Assembly: GCF_037176765.1 (NCBI RefSeq)
Contig: NC_090021.1
Span: 150,344,870-150,408,869 of the forward strand
DNA from: Anolis sagrei
Taxonomy: Eukaryota; Chordata; Lepidosauria; Squamata; Anolidae
Length of the DNA: 64,000 nt
Direction of reading: 5' to 3'
A model generated the notes under the pieces. The model was not told the DNA's origin. It saw nothing but the letters and a program-made list of their open reading frames with translations, and ran no database searches. This document shows positions 1-34,400 of the stretch, piece by piece. The position numbers and the translations under genes are program-made. Numbering within the stretch: position 1 is the stretch's first letter; the number at the start of each line of letters is the position of its first letter.

Positions 1-707
1 TCAAAATATTGTGCACTTTAGATATGATATTTGCAATTTTTTTGTTTTGTTTTTTCTTTTTTAAAACTCTTTTATCCTAGGGGGGAGGAGGGGAAGAAAG
101 CCCTTTTTGGATATTCCCTTAGGTCCTTCCTTCATTCATTCATGAAATTAAATTGCTGACCAGAGCTTGTCTCCAGCTAGTGGAGTCTTGGCTGTTGCTT
201 CTTTCCTCCATGGACACCTGATGTACATTTGTATGGATTAACATTGAGGAAATGGTTCAGTACTTCAATCTCTAGCATTTCCAGTTAAACTGAAATCACC
301 TGAAAGCAAAGAAAAAACAACTATTTGTCCTTTGAGAGAATTTTATTTATTCTAAAGGTTGAAATGAAATGAAATCTGTAAACTGGGAAAATGTAATTCT
401 TTGAATTTATGTTGATTATATTTCTGAAATGGTTAAAAGAGAAAAATAACAAATTTCCTGATTTTGGGGACACATTTTTGGTGGTGCTCTCTTTTCTTAA
501 GATTTTCAAAGTTTCATATCAAAGATGTTTGAAGGGTTGACTTAGCAGTTTGAGTTGTTATTGTTGATGATGATGTGTGATTTAAGTCATTTCTGATCCA
601 ATGGCTACCCAAACCTTTGACACCATGCTGGCAATATGCTGGCAGTAAAAATGTTTACTTTTTGGTATTAAGGGACTCAAACTAATGTGGAATATTTATC
701 TTTACAG

Positions 708-22045
<21,338 letters not shown>

Positions 22046-25000
22046 AGCCAAACCACCGCTTGCAAGAGATATTTTGACGAGGATGTGGCAAAAGTGAGAT
22101 GGAGGACTCTGGGAAGAGGAACATATTCCTCTCTTTTGGCCTTACCAAGTTCCACCTCAAGTAGCTTGAAGACACATTATGGAATTATCTCATTTTCTCT
22201 TTATCAGTTGCGAAAACCAAAAAAACCTTCTCCTTTTATATTGAGGTTTAAGAACACTTACTCCATTTGGTGTATTACCTTATTGTGTATTTTTTCCTCT
22301 ATCCTTCAACATGCTTTTTTGCCTCGTTTTCCTTTACTTGGAAACATTTGACAGGCATTTCTTTTCTCCAGAAATCTATTCCTTACTCCATCCACTCTTC
22401 CTTTCTGATTGCATCTAGCAATACTTTCTACTGGAGACAGAGCAAATATTTAGGGTGCTGCAGGTCCTACCAACAGTGAGAAAAATGTACAGTGCATATT
22501 TCAGAGAGTGAAACATTAACCTGTGACTTCTGTTGAATTCTGGAAAGTTAGGCAGATTCAAGCATCTTTTGTATGCTTCTTCTGGCTAACATAAAATAGA
22601 TTTGCTAATGTCTTAGCAAGAATGGAAATCCTCTTAAAACACCAAAATGATGACCTGCTGGCCTAACTCTTAGTATGTGTGTGGAGCACTTTCAATCTCC
22701 ACTCGCTCAGATAATTTTGCTTAACCTACAGTGCCTTAGTGAAGGGAGCAGTGTCATCATTAATTCAAAGCCATTCAGGCAATATAGCATGGTCTCTATA
22801 CAAGTACCCAGTGTTTCACCTACCTGACAAATGTGTCCTCTCTGGGTCCTCCTGGTGATTCTATGGTATGCTTCCAATGAAGGAAGTTGTTCCAAGACAA
22901 CTCCATGGAGTTGTCTTGGAACACCTAAAAAAAAATCCTAGAATGTCTTAGGTCCTTCAGGGTGCTTCTGTGGTAACTTTTGCAGAAAATGCCCATTTCA
23001 GTAGGGTTTGCTTTTATCCACAGATTCCTATTTTCACAGTAAGTTCAGAAATATATCCTCCCTTGGATAGGGTTCATACTCTACATAGGTCTTTACATAT
23101 AGCCTCTGGCTTTTTTATTGAACAATGGGACAGCTTCCTTAAATCATTTATTCCTAAGTAGCAGTGTTCTTCAACATAATGGTGGTGTGATTTGCACGCC
23201 TGAGCCCAACCAAACACAGGATAGCAATATTGTTGTGCATGTAGTATGGCCCTATTCACATTTACTCAGAGATATGCCCCGCTATATTCAAATGAATTTC
23301 CATCCTAGAAATTGCCCTTCGGGATTGCAACCTTTGGCTTTTATCATTTCCACATCTCCCTCTTCATAACTTTTGCCTAAGAGGATCTGTGGCTGTCAGT
23401 CATATTCTTCCCCTGCTAATGAGACTTGCATGGATTGTTTCCTAATAATTTGCCTGAATTATGTATATGATAAGAGGGATATTATTGAATAAGGGGGGAT
23501 TTCTCCAGCTATTTGGCCATCATTTCCTAAAAGGTGGTGATTAGTGTTAAGTATGAACTCTACCTCAAAGGCCACTGCTTTCTGTTTTTATTTTCATTGC
23601 TTCTTGCTCTTAAAACAGAATTAGAAGTGACACAGGAATGATGGGTTATTTGTACTGCCGTAGTGTTTCCTTTTTTAAAAGGAATATCCTTAGTTGAGGT
23701 TCATTCAGCAGATTTAGGTCTGAGTATTATGATTGTCCTAAGGGCCACCTTGAGATCAAATGCAACTGGGTACATTATGAATGTTTTCTCTGTGAAGCTC
23801 CCCTGAATTTTAGATCATCACTTAATCCAAAGAAAGGACATTTTCTCTCTCTTCTTGGCCATACCTTTTTAACAGATTTTTTTCTTTAGAGCTCTCCTTT
23901 TATTCCTTGACGCAATACAGTTCTGACTGATACACATTAAGGACAATTTGTTTTTCATGAGAGAACAGGGTTATGGAATTATGGGACTGTTAATTCACAG
24001 TAGTGAATACTTCTTCATTTTACTGAAAGTTAGCCTTTTGGCTGATGCAAAACAACAACAACCTCAGGCCAATGAAAAGCACCCATTTTACAGGTTTTTA
24101 ATTATTTTAGCAAAATTGGAATCTGTTAGTAAATGATAAAGATTTCATTTTCAGGTTGTTTTTCCGTTCCTATTTCATGTTCCTAAACTAAGTGCAACTT
24201 GTGATTCACAACATCAGCCATGTGTTGCAAGTCATCAATTACTTTTCTCTGGAGATACGTACCTTGTAGATTGCTGTTAAACCATAATGTGTAGCTGGTA
24301 AGGTTAAGCCATCTTGATGGGTCCCAGGCGCGGGGCTGCACTAAGGAGTGTTAACTACATTATGAGATGAACAAAACTGCCTAAATTGCTTATTGCATTT
24401 GACTGATCTGGCACTGTGTGCAGCTCTTTCCTCGCCCTTTTCCTGTACATTCTAGTTCTGCTTGCACTTTTTGGAAAGTATTATGCTGATTTTTTTTCTC
24501 CTCTTCAGATCCTTGGAATATTTGAGCTGAAGCAAATTTTCCCACATTGTGCCTGTCACCTCTAAGCTCTTGTTGAGTCCCAAATATACCTCATCTGTAT
24601 TAATTTCTATATGTAGGAGTGAAGGGGTTAAACTGAATGGTGCTATGTAAGTCAGGTGGGGTGTGATCAAGTTAGTATGGTGGAGTAGTGAACCAGTTCT
24701 GTCAGTACAACCTGTTGGAAACCAAAGACATAGCCATGTTAGGCTGAATCGGTATGTGAAGGGATTTTGTAGCATTTTTGAAACTGAAAAACTTAAATGT
24801 GTGAAAGCTTTTGCTACTAACTTCTTTTACTTCAGTTAGGTCCCATCAGCACTGCCGTATAATGAAGTTTCAGAATACAGATTACTTGCATTCAGCTGGA
24901 TTATATAGCAGTGTAGACTTATATAATCCAATGCAGTTCAATCTGCATTATATGACAGTGTAGGTGGAGCCTAGGTCTGAAACATGATACAAGATCCCTT

Positions 25001-26321
25001 GGCATACTGATGGAAACAATCCTGCTTTCCTTCTGCCACCCTCCTTGCTACAAGGAATTGGACACTATTCCAAAGACAGAGATCACATTTCTACATTGGG
25101 AGCTGTTCCCATTTCATTTGGATCTTGAGCTAATGTGACTGAACTCACATTTATCAAAGGGGTTTTGCCTGTTTTGCAGCAAACACCAGTCTAACATCTT
25201 CCAAGGCTTTTCAGAGGATTGCAATAAAACCGGCAGAAAATAGTCTTCCACTAGCTCAATTTGCTCAATTACCTTTGACATGCACAAGGTTATTATGCCA
25301 CAGTATAGTGTATTTACAGTTTTTGAAAGTGCCTTACATTGCCTTTAGTACTTTTTTATCTTTCATTTATGCCTTTCTTGTATGTTTTGATATGTTTCAC
25401 GTATATACACTAGTTTAGCTTTTTATAAAAGGGACTGTCTTTGCTAAACAGAATTGCCTCAGTTTCTATGCCTTTTTGACTTGTCAGTCAATCCTTCTTG
25501 GTAACTACAAGCTTTCTTCTCATTGGAGGACTGCTAGATATATTACTATTTGTTCTGGTATAGCAAAATACCATACAAGCCATATGATTTCTCACTTCCT
25601 TTGCAGAGCAATTTGTTTCCTGCTTTTAATTTCAGGTAACTATTTCTAAAATCGCAGAAAGCGCAAGAGTCCAATTTCTGTTCTGAGGTCCTCTAGCAGA
25701 AAGTGCTGTTGACCGAACTTTTATAGCTAGTTTTGCGATTTTGCTGTGGATGCATTTTGTATAGTCTGTGTTTGTGGAAGCTGCAATTTATAAGGGAAGG
25801 TGCATATAGCTGTCTCCCCTTGTTTCACTTTTCCACTGAAAATTGCCTTCCACAAATCCACTGCTTTCACACTTCAAAGGGAAAAGATGCAGACTTATTA
25901 CAGTAGAAGTAAAGGCAGCTTGTGAACAGACATCTGGGAGAATCTTCCCAAACCTGCACAGGTAGTCTGTCTTGGCCACCACATGTCTGTGTGCAAACAT
26001 GTGTGAAAATTGCTTTCCAGAAGCATCACATAATGTTATGTACATCTGTTTCCACCTGAGATTCTTCTGTATGCGGAGAGGAAAACAGGCATAGCCTTGT
26101 TCATATAGAAATGAACCAGGGTTGCATTGCAATGGCCTTTAAGGCTGGCTAATTTAAAAGTTCGCCAAGGTTTGATATGCCTTGGAAGTAATGTCACTAT
26201 GGGAAAGGAATTAGGATGGTTCATCTTTAATGTGATCAGGTTTCTGTGAGGGAGGTGACATATTTGTTTTGAACGTACCAATGTTCCTCTTCTCTGTATG
26301 GAGAAAGGGAATCTCATAGTC

Positions 26322-26456
26322 CAGTGGTTCTCAACCTGTGGGTCCCCAGGTGTTTTGGCCTACAACTCCCAAAAATCCCAGCCAGTTTACCAACTGTTAG
26401 GATTTCTGGGAGTTGAAGGCCAAAAACAACCGGGGACCCCTGGTTGAGAACCACTG
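26322..26456 (+). mobile_element. hAT-type palindromic MITE in the TRAM2 3' UTR
   Basis: 135-bp palindrome with ends cagtggttctcaacctgtgg and ggttgagaaccactg. Flanks tcatagtc/ttgtagtc match at 6 of 8. If the UTR call holds, the transcript carries a long hairpin here. Confidence 0.9.
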
Positions 26457-27210
26457 TTGTAGTCCTTCCTGTCTGTCCTGTCCTAGATGTCTCAGAAGAT
26501 CCGTAGCAGCATTTTCAGGTTCAGCAATAAACTTTCCAAAGCTCAATACATAGATCTATCCACAGCAGGGCATTATTTTAAAAACAGCTTAATCTGGAGT
26601 TTGTGTTTAACTACTCATCTAGTAAAACGGTTAAGAAAAGTGAATTTCCTTTCACTGTCCTGCCCACTGAAATTTAATGTATTCAGTGCACACTTCTGAA
26701 ACAAAATGCAGAAGCTGGATAAAAAAAAATGAGTTGTGAGGATTTCAGTACAGATTGACTTTTTGTTGCTAATTGTTGCTAATGGTGAAAAACAGCTATT
26801 CTATGGCTGTATGTAGAAGATGATTTTGTGTCTTCCAAAGGAACATGCGTCATTCTAAAAACACAGCTACATCAGGATTATTAATTGCTCAATATGTTTT
26901 GTTAATCTTCAATACTGTTACCATTTTTATGCAAAATGACAACAGGGAGGGATATACCTGAAAATCGTGTGTGTACATGGCTGTCACAAATGTCTCTAAT
27001 TTTAGTCCAGATTTAAACTGGGAACCTGCTTTTCTATTTTTAAGTTTAATCTGAATGGTTCCTGGAAGGAAAAGCAACAGTTCTTTTCCAATTTTACTTC
27101 AATTCTTTCAATTCTGCCCCTGACAATTCAAGGTTGTATTTTTGTGTATAGATTTTTATTGTTGTTAATCCAGTTTTTATAAAAGCTATCTGTGACACAA
27201 TATTTTCTGA

Positions 27211-27216
27211 AATAAA
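27211..27216 (+). terminator. Candidate TRAM2 polyadenylation signal
   Basis: AATAAA downstream of the TRAM2 stop, about 5.2 kb into the 3' UTR and 1.1 kb before the converging EFHC1 3' end. Earlier AATAAA copies at 25223 and 26526 could serve as alternative sites. Confidence 0.45.
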
Positions 27217-27235
27217 AAAGCATAGAATGATCAAA

Positions 27236-28330
27236 ATTGTTAATTCAAGAACTGTTACACAGACACTGGTAAAAATCCATCTCTTCAGAAAACATGGCTT
27301 CTTCTTGAAGGTTGCTATAGTAAATGTGCCCTTATGACATTGTGGTTAATCTCCAGTTTCTCTTCCTGAAATAGAGCAACAGCTTTAGAACTGGTAAAGG
27401 CTATAGAATGGAGATTACCGGTTCAGTCCCTAAATCACCCTCCTTTCTGAGATCATTTTAGCCAGAAAAAACATGTTCTGTCAGTATTTGCCTACAAAAT
27501 GAGGTTAAAGGAAAGGGTATTTTAGATCATTTTATATGGATGTTTCTTTGATAAGCAACGTAACCTACAAAGGACACTCCATTCCTAGAGTGAGGCATAC
27601 AGGGTGCTTAGCGGGAGAGGCCTAGAGGCCTGTTCCATTCTGCACTTGAGAATCCCATGTTTCTTCACACTGTCTGACACTAATAGTAGCAGGATTTTGA
27701 AAATATCCCTTGAGAAGATGTGGAGTGCTCATTCATAATAAAAAGTCCTGCTTCCTGCAAAGGTCAACTCCAAAAATTTGGCTGCCAGAGCAAAGGGCAC
27801 ATCTACCTTCTCCAAATCAAAGTGCATAGCCACAGGAAGAAATGCTGATCAATTTTTTTGGTGCTCAAAACAGAAAATCCCATATGCTTCCCTTCTGTCA
27901 ATAAAATTGCAACACTACCAGCGTGAGGTGGCTGTCACATAGATTTACTTGCACAGCTCGACCAAAAAATATCTTGGAGTCTTGATTTTTGGGCCTGTTC
28001 CTGTGGTTATTTGTGTTCTCACAAAATTGCATTAGATAGACTGTATCAGCTCTAATTCCTTAGATATGGTTATAATGATTTTCTATGGGCAAGCAGATGG
28101 CAACTGGTAGATGGCATATGTTCTCTATCTCAAAAACTAGATAAGGGATATGAGAAACGTGTGCCATTTTTGGAATCAATACATCAAATAGACCCAGAAA
28201 CTGCTAACATCTGAAGCACCCAAACGTATGTAGGCCAGTGGGAGTTCTAGCCATGTTACAAACTGCTCTCAACCTGAAAACTGTTCTGTTGGATGACAGA
28301 GACTAGACCAATACTCAAGAATGATCACCT
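27236..28330. other. Intergenic gap between converging TRAM2 and EFHC1
   Basis: No coding exon seen. From about 27895 to 28200 lies an unclassified dispersed sequence. Its core (aaaattgcat, then gatag, then atcagctcta) recurs inside the hAT element near 36020-36060, so it is probably a mobile-element remnant. Confidence 0.4.
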
Positions 28331-28336
28331 TTTAAT
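28331..28336 (-). terminator. Candidate EFHC1 polyadenylation signal (ATTAAA)
   Basis: On the minus strand ATTAAA lies about 40 nt after the EFHC1 stop codon. If used, the 3' UTR is only about 60 nt. Weak evidence from motif and position alone. Confidence 0.35.
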
Positions 28337-28374
28337 ACACATTGATCTATAAGGTTTCTGCTTCTTGTATTTTT

Positions 28375-28455
28375 TCATGGCAATTGGCACTGGAAAGCTT
28401 TCAGAAAGCTGGGATATTTTATCTGGTCTTCCCCATGAGAACACAGTTCGATAAG
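28375..28455 (-). CDS. EFHC1: EFHC1 exon 11 (last, with stop)
   Basis: Minus-strand acceptor ttctcttccag, phase 0. Encodes residues 619-644, [20 protein letters not shown] and then FQCQLP, followed by TGA at 28377-28375. It matches the human C-terminus (CSHGEGKINYYNF). Confidence 0.93.
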   Translation of the reverse strand, partial: LIELCSHGEDQIKYPSFLKAFQCQLP

Positions 28456-31400
28456 CTGGAAGAGAAAAGCAAGAGATGCCAAGTGATTGAAAAATGGGAA
28501 ATGCTATTGTTTCATTAGGCTTAAAATGTGTTGGCTATCATTATAGGAAAAAAAATATGCATGGCTTCCCCATGGATGAAGAACTGATTACCCATAGTTA
28601 GTGGAAACCGATTGCTTCTTTTCTTTCTGTGAGTAGTTTTCTGTGAACAGATGTTGGATTTCTAGCATATGTACCCAAAGTGCTATATATATTGCAACAC
28701 ATGTTTTCTCCCATCAGATATTTCTGTGATGGATCTACAAGTGACCAATATAATGGGTGGGTTCTCTTCTATTTCCCAAAAAGAACATTTCTAAGATCAC
28801 CTAACAACCTTCCTCCTACCAAATCACAGACCAGGGTTTGAGGGCCAAAATATGACCAACGCACATAAATATCCTTGGCTAGGTCTCAATAAGACATGCA
28901 TTTCTTTCAGTCTCCGTTATTTACATTGTTGTTCAATGAACAGAAATACTAGGTCAGTTACAACTCTTCAGATATAAAGGTTTCCTGCACTGAAAGAAAT
29001 ACAACAAACATCTCCCCCTCTCACTTCATGGTGGGAATAAATCAGTGGATCGGAATTTTGACATGTTTGGCTTGCTCTTCTGTGTGATTTGTACAGGGTA
29101 AAACTGTTGAATTTTTCCCCAATATGTATACATGACTTATAAAGTAAACAAGCACCAAACTTTTATTTTACAAAATTATGAAATTATACAGTATCAAAAT
29201 AATAATTACTGAAGAAGAATGTACTGGAGGAACATTTTAAAGCCTCTAATAAATCCAAATCCATTGAATTAAACATCCTTAAAAAGCAGACCGCAGTCTT
29301 CAGCTGGTGCCAAAAAGTAAGGGATAGTTTCCCCAAGGAGCAGATTCCAAGGGTATGTACGATATAAGGAAAAAACACTACACTGGATACTTTCTTTACT
29401 ACACTCACACAGCAAAAAAATGACTACACTGGAGGGAAGTATTAAGTTGGTTAAGGAATCAACATACTCAGCATTATTCCATTCCCTGAAATACTAACAT
29501 TTCTGCAGCTTTCACCCCATTAATAAAAAAAGCAACTGGGGAAACTGGACTTTACTTTTCCAGCAGCGGGAGTTTAAGCTTCTGCTTAGTACTGAAATGG
29601 CAGAACGGTGTATGAGCTGCAGAAAGTAAGACCTCTTCCCTCGCAGAAGGGGGTTTGCCCTGTTCCAAGGGGGCCCAGCTAAATCCTTGCTTCATTCCTG
29701 AACTTCATTCATTCCAGTAAGGCTCCCATTTTACCTTCTAATTACAAAATGCTGGCTGCAGTTCAGTCCAGTCTACAAGGTTTTCAACTGCAGTTTTCTA
29801 CCTTTCTTCTAACTCAGAGCTTCTTAAATTGTGGGTCCTGATCCCAAATGTTGTCTCCTTAGCTCAGTACAGGGGTTGTGAAAGGCTTCACTGTCCCCCA
29901 CCGCCACCACCACCACCACAGAGGAGTGGCAGCTGCTCCTTCTCTTGAAGGAAGGAAATAAAAAGCCCAGCTCAAACTGCTAAGGGAAGGGAAACAGGCC
30001 TAACTAGGCAACCAACCACATGGAGGAGAGTGAAAAAAAGTAGGCAGGGCAACATGGGAGGAGGAAGAAGAGGCAATGGAATACTGCCATTCTCTTCAGG
30101 TATTTTACTGCCCTTCCTTCTCCCCAAACTCACTCCCTTGCTTGAAGGAAATATGATTTTTTTTGTATACACCTTGATTTTTGTACAGAGTTTGGCTTGC
30201 AATAGTATGAGCCCCCTGCACCTACAATTTCAACCATTCCCACTTCAATATAAACTTTTGACGTTTCCATTTTATATAAAGGACATCATTTTTGAACATC
30301 CAAGAGTATCCACTGAAAGTCCTGAAACCAAATGCCAGCAGATGCTGAGAGCCACTGTGTTTTATTTTAAGAGTTTATTTTTACATACTTTGAAATTAGG
30401 TATGCCCTAAATATTATTGCTGTGGTACAACTGGTCCTCCATATCCACAGATTTAACCCTCCAACATTCAAAATATGTTTGATTTGTATGCCTATTTTAT
30501 CTACAGTAGAGTCTCACTTATCCAACCTTCGCTCATCCAACATTCTGTATTATCCAACACAGTCTGCCTTCTGTCCGGATCCACAGTTGTTTCAATACAT
30601 TGCGATGTTTTGATGCTTGTCGTGTCAGAGCAACCAGTCCATTACATTACATTTATTATATTTATTATATTACATGTTTTGATGCTAAATTCATAATACA
30701 GTAATTACTACACAACATTACCATGTATTGAACTGCCTTTTCTATTAATTTGTTGTAAAACATGATGTTTTGGTGCTTAATATGTAAAATCATAACATAA
30801 TTTGACATTTAATAGGCTTTTCCTTAATCCCACTTTATTATCCAACATTTTCGCTTATCCAACGTTCTGCTGGCCCGTTTATGTTGGATAAGCGAGACTC
30901 TACTGTACATACATATCCCAGTTTCACATTAAAAAAATATTGGGTAAAAAGGGGTCGCCAGGTTTAAGAAGCATGTATACAAAAAAGATACAGCTTTTCT
31001 GCTAGAGTTAAGATACACTAACTATTATTACTGCTATAACTATTTACCTGTTGAAAAATGGGGTCATCAATAGGCACTTTAAAATGGTCACAGAGAGCAC
31101 AGAACTCTCCTTTGTTCAGTAGGCCTGTGCCATTTTTGTCTAGCTCAAGAAAGGCTGCATGCATGTTGCTGTCTGGCAAGTAATTATGTCGCCTCATATG
31201 TTCCTGTATCTGTTCAATTAATGCATCCAGCTCCTGTGTATAAGACTCGTGTGAAGGTATTCTGTATGGAGACAAAGATTCTGTTATTGAACTATGGATG
31301 TGTAAAAGATGGGTAGTTTTGATTTGATGGTGTAACTGCAAAATCTTTCCTCCCTGCCTTCAGGGAGTGAAAATCTTAAGAAGAAACAACAAGGAAGTGA

Positions 31401-34400
31401 GAAGATCCAAGAAAAAGGGGAGATATGTGGCTGATGTGGATAAGAGAAAACTTGACCATATTCTATTTATTGACCATACAAATACAGGGCAAACATTGTT
31501 TGTTTAATGCATCTACAATCTTTCAAGTAAAGAGAACAGTTTTTTAAAACATGGTGATAGTGGTAGGTTGCATTCTGACAAGCAATAATATGTTCTCTCC
31601 CTTCTGGGGCCTTTATTTCTATCCTCTAGTGCAAACATTTAAAACAAAAGGTCCAAAAACCAAATCTGGCCCAAGGGACTTTCAATGCTTTAATGTAAGC
31701 AACATGAAGTTCACACATTTCCCCTAAATACCAGCTTAAAATTCATCACCAAATATGAGTTTACTAAATTTGTAAGTAATCATCTTATCAATCAAGCTTA
31801 TAAAATAAACTTTCCAACCCTGCAAATCACAAATCTCTTTAAATCATCAACAACAAGAGCAGTAGTTAAACACACGGTCTCAGAGTCTGATGGAATCTCC
31901 TCTGGAGGTTTTTAAACAGAGGATGAATGGCTATCAGGCAGGAGTGCTTTGACTGATTCTTCCTGTATTGCAGAATGGGTTGGACTGGATGGCCCTGAGG
32001 GTCTCTTCCAACTATATGATTCTATGAACAACTAAATTTCAAAACTTTCAAGCTACATTCTGATAGATATTAACATTTTCTGGTTAAAGTACATGATTCC
32101 TCAAATTGAATTGTCATAACAACATCTGTCACACAAACTGTTAACCAACTGTTAACATCTGTTAACAACCATTAACAACATCTGTCACACAATACCTGAG
32201 ATGGATTAAATGGAACAAACTGGGCAAGCTTGTTTGCAATAATTTCTCCCCTACTATATTTTACTGCTGGTTTTTTAGCAGCAAGATATTTTAGTGTGGT
32301 GGTCTACATGGGAGATGGACTCGGTACAGCATAGCTGGAAAAATGCATTTGTGTGCTCCCCAACAGAAAACACTCCTATGCATGTAAAAATGAGCAGAAC
32401 AGGGAGAAAAGTTTAGCATTATGCCTCTGAAATCATTTTAAATATAACCAATACCATTTCCATCTTCAGCAATTTCTTTCTAATAACAAAAAACAGGCAT
32501 ACTATCTGCTTTTCTTTCTCCTTTCTGAGTAAAGTACATTATGCAGACATGACATGATGCTTGGAATGTCTTACACATTGATTAGTTATTGTTTATCTTG
32601 GTTAAGTCTGAGTAAACATGAGTCTAACTGTTGCAGAATTAAAACACAAACAGAAACAACAGATGATGAGCCCTCCTGCAACAACATTAATCTCATCCAG
32701 TATCCTGTTTCCCATTGTACCAGACAGATACTTTCAGATTTACAAATAAGACAATAGTCTTCTCCTGGTTTGTATTTTTGTGGCCCCAAAACAGGTAAAG
32801 GAACCATAGCCTATGTTTCTCTCATATGGCTTGAGGCCTGCCTTCACCACAATGAAGGGAATGAGTCTATATAATGTCTACGAAAGCCTCACAGTCACTG
32901 TGTCATGCTAAGAAATCCAAACAAAGTAATGACTAAAATCTCAATATTTTCTTTCGGAGCTCACTTTTTTAGTGCTTCTTTTGCTGCCCGGCGAGGTGCA
33001 AAGTGATTCCTCATAGACTCCACAACAGCTGCTGGGAAGCTCTCCAAATTTTCTTCAATATAATTCATGACATATTCATCAACATCTACAATGATGAACC
33101 TGTGGCCAAATACTGGATGAAAGAGAACCAATAAATAATTATCATGAATACTGTTCACAATACTTCCAAAAACAGAAAAGAATTGTTTATTGATAACATA
33201 TTCAAGCACATGGCACAAAACACAAGGTCATTTCAGATCAGAGCCCACAATTCACCTCCCAATTTTGGAAACTATTCTTAAGACTGTTGGGGATAGAGCA
33301 AGCTATGAGGATTGCTTATCACCCTAGAAATTATGGCCAAATTGAAAGACTACACCAGATTTTTGAATAATATTTGCACTGCTTCATTAACTTTCAAAAA
33401 GACAATTGGTTGGAGTTGTTATCTCTTGCTGAGATGTCCTAAAATAACTATGTACATTCTAGCACTGGACACTCACCATTTGAAATTGAAACTTTCAGCT
33501 TTACCAAATCCTTAAATCAGGGGTCCTCAAACTAAGGCCCGGGGGCTGGATACGGCCCTCCAAGGTAATTTACCTGGCCCTCGCTCAGAGTCAATCTAAG
33601 TCTGAAACGACTTGAAAGCACACAATAACAACAACAATCCTATCTTATCAGTCACAAGTAGGTCCACACTTCTCACTGAAATACTAATAAGCTTATATTT
33701 GTTAAAATTGTTCTTCATTTTAACTATTATATTGCTTTAAAGTGTTTTTTTTGCACTACAAATAAGATATGTGCAGTGTGCATAGGAATTAATTCTTTTT
33801 TTTTTCAAATTATAATCCGGCCCTCCAACTGTTTGAGGGACTGTGACCTGGCCCTCTGTTTAAAAAGTTTGTGGACCCCTGCCTTAAATCATCCAGTCTG
33901 GCCCTATGGCATTATTGGACTGTGCACTGCCTGGTCTTTCATAGAGGCATTGGAACTTGCCAAAGAGATATACAAAAAATTGTAAATGGATTAAAAATAT
34001 GGGGAGTGAATTGGAGTTTAAAACCTGGACAGTTTTCCTTATTTATCTGCAAGGTGTTCAAAGATTCAGCAACTGTCCAAAAAACCTAGCTTTGAAATAA
34101 GTGGACTCTTTTGTGGTCAAGAGATTAATTAATTCTGTGTTGGCTGAGTAAATCTCCCAAACAACTATAAACATTTGAATCCTGTCATTCATTTCAGCTT
34201 GTTGAAACCTGTGCTAGAGTCAAACCTGTGGAATTCAAGCAAAACTCCACCCCATCATTGATGACTGACAGAGATCAATACTTAATATTGGATTCTTATA
34301 TCTATCAAGGAAAACTACAATACTTTGTTAAAGGGAAACATTTCCTGGGTTGTTGTATATAGCCCGGAAAAACCTACAACAACCCAGTGATCCCGGCCAT

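Larger units (their letters stand above)
22046..27235 (+). other. TRAM2: Probable TRAM2 3' UTR
   Basis: No exon or convincing reading frame follows the TRAM2 stop for about 6 kb. The stretch is AT-rich and poorer in mobile elements than the introns; the exceptions are a hAT MITE at 26322-26456 and a faint MITE-like palindrome near 24890-24975. Mammalian TRAM2 has a 3' UTR of several kb. Candidate AATAAA signals lie at 25223, 26526 and 27211. The last, followed by an A-run, is my favoured end. This is inference without transcript data. Confidence 0.55.

Noticed and set aside
31018-31341. Open frame extending past both edges of EFHC1 exon 10
   Set aside because: Homology ends at the splice sites (31048 and 31261); the extra residues are intron.
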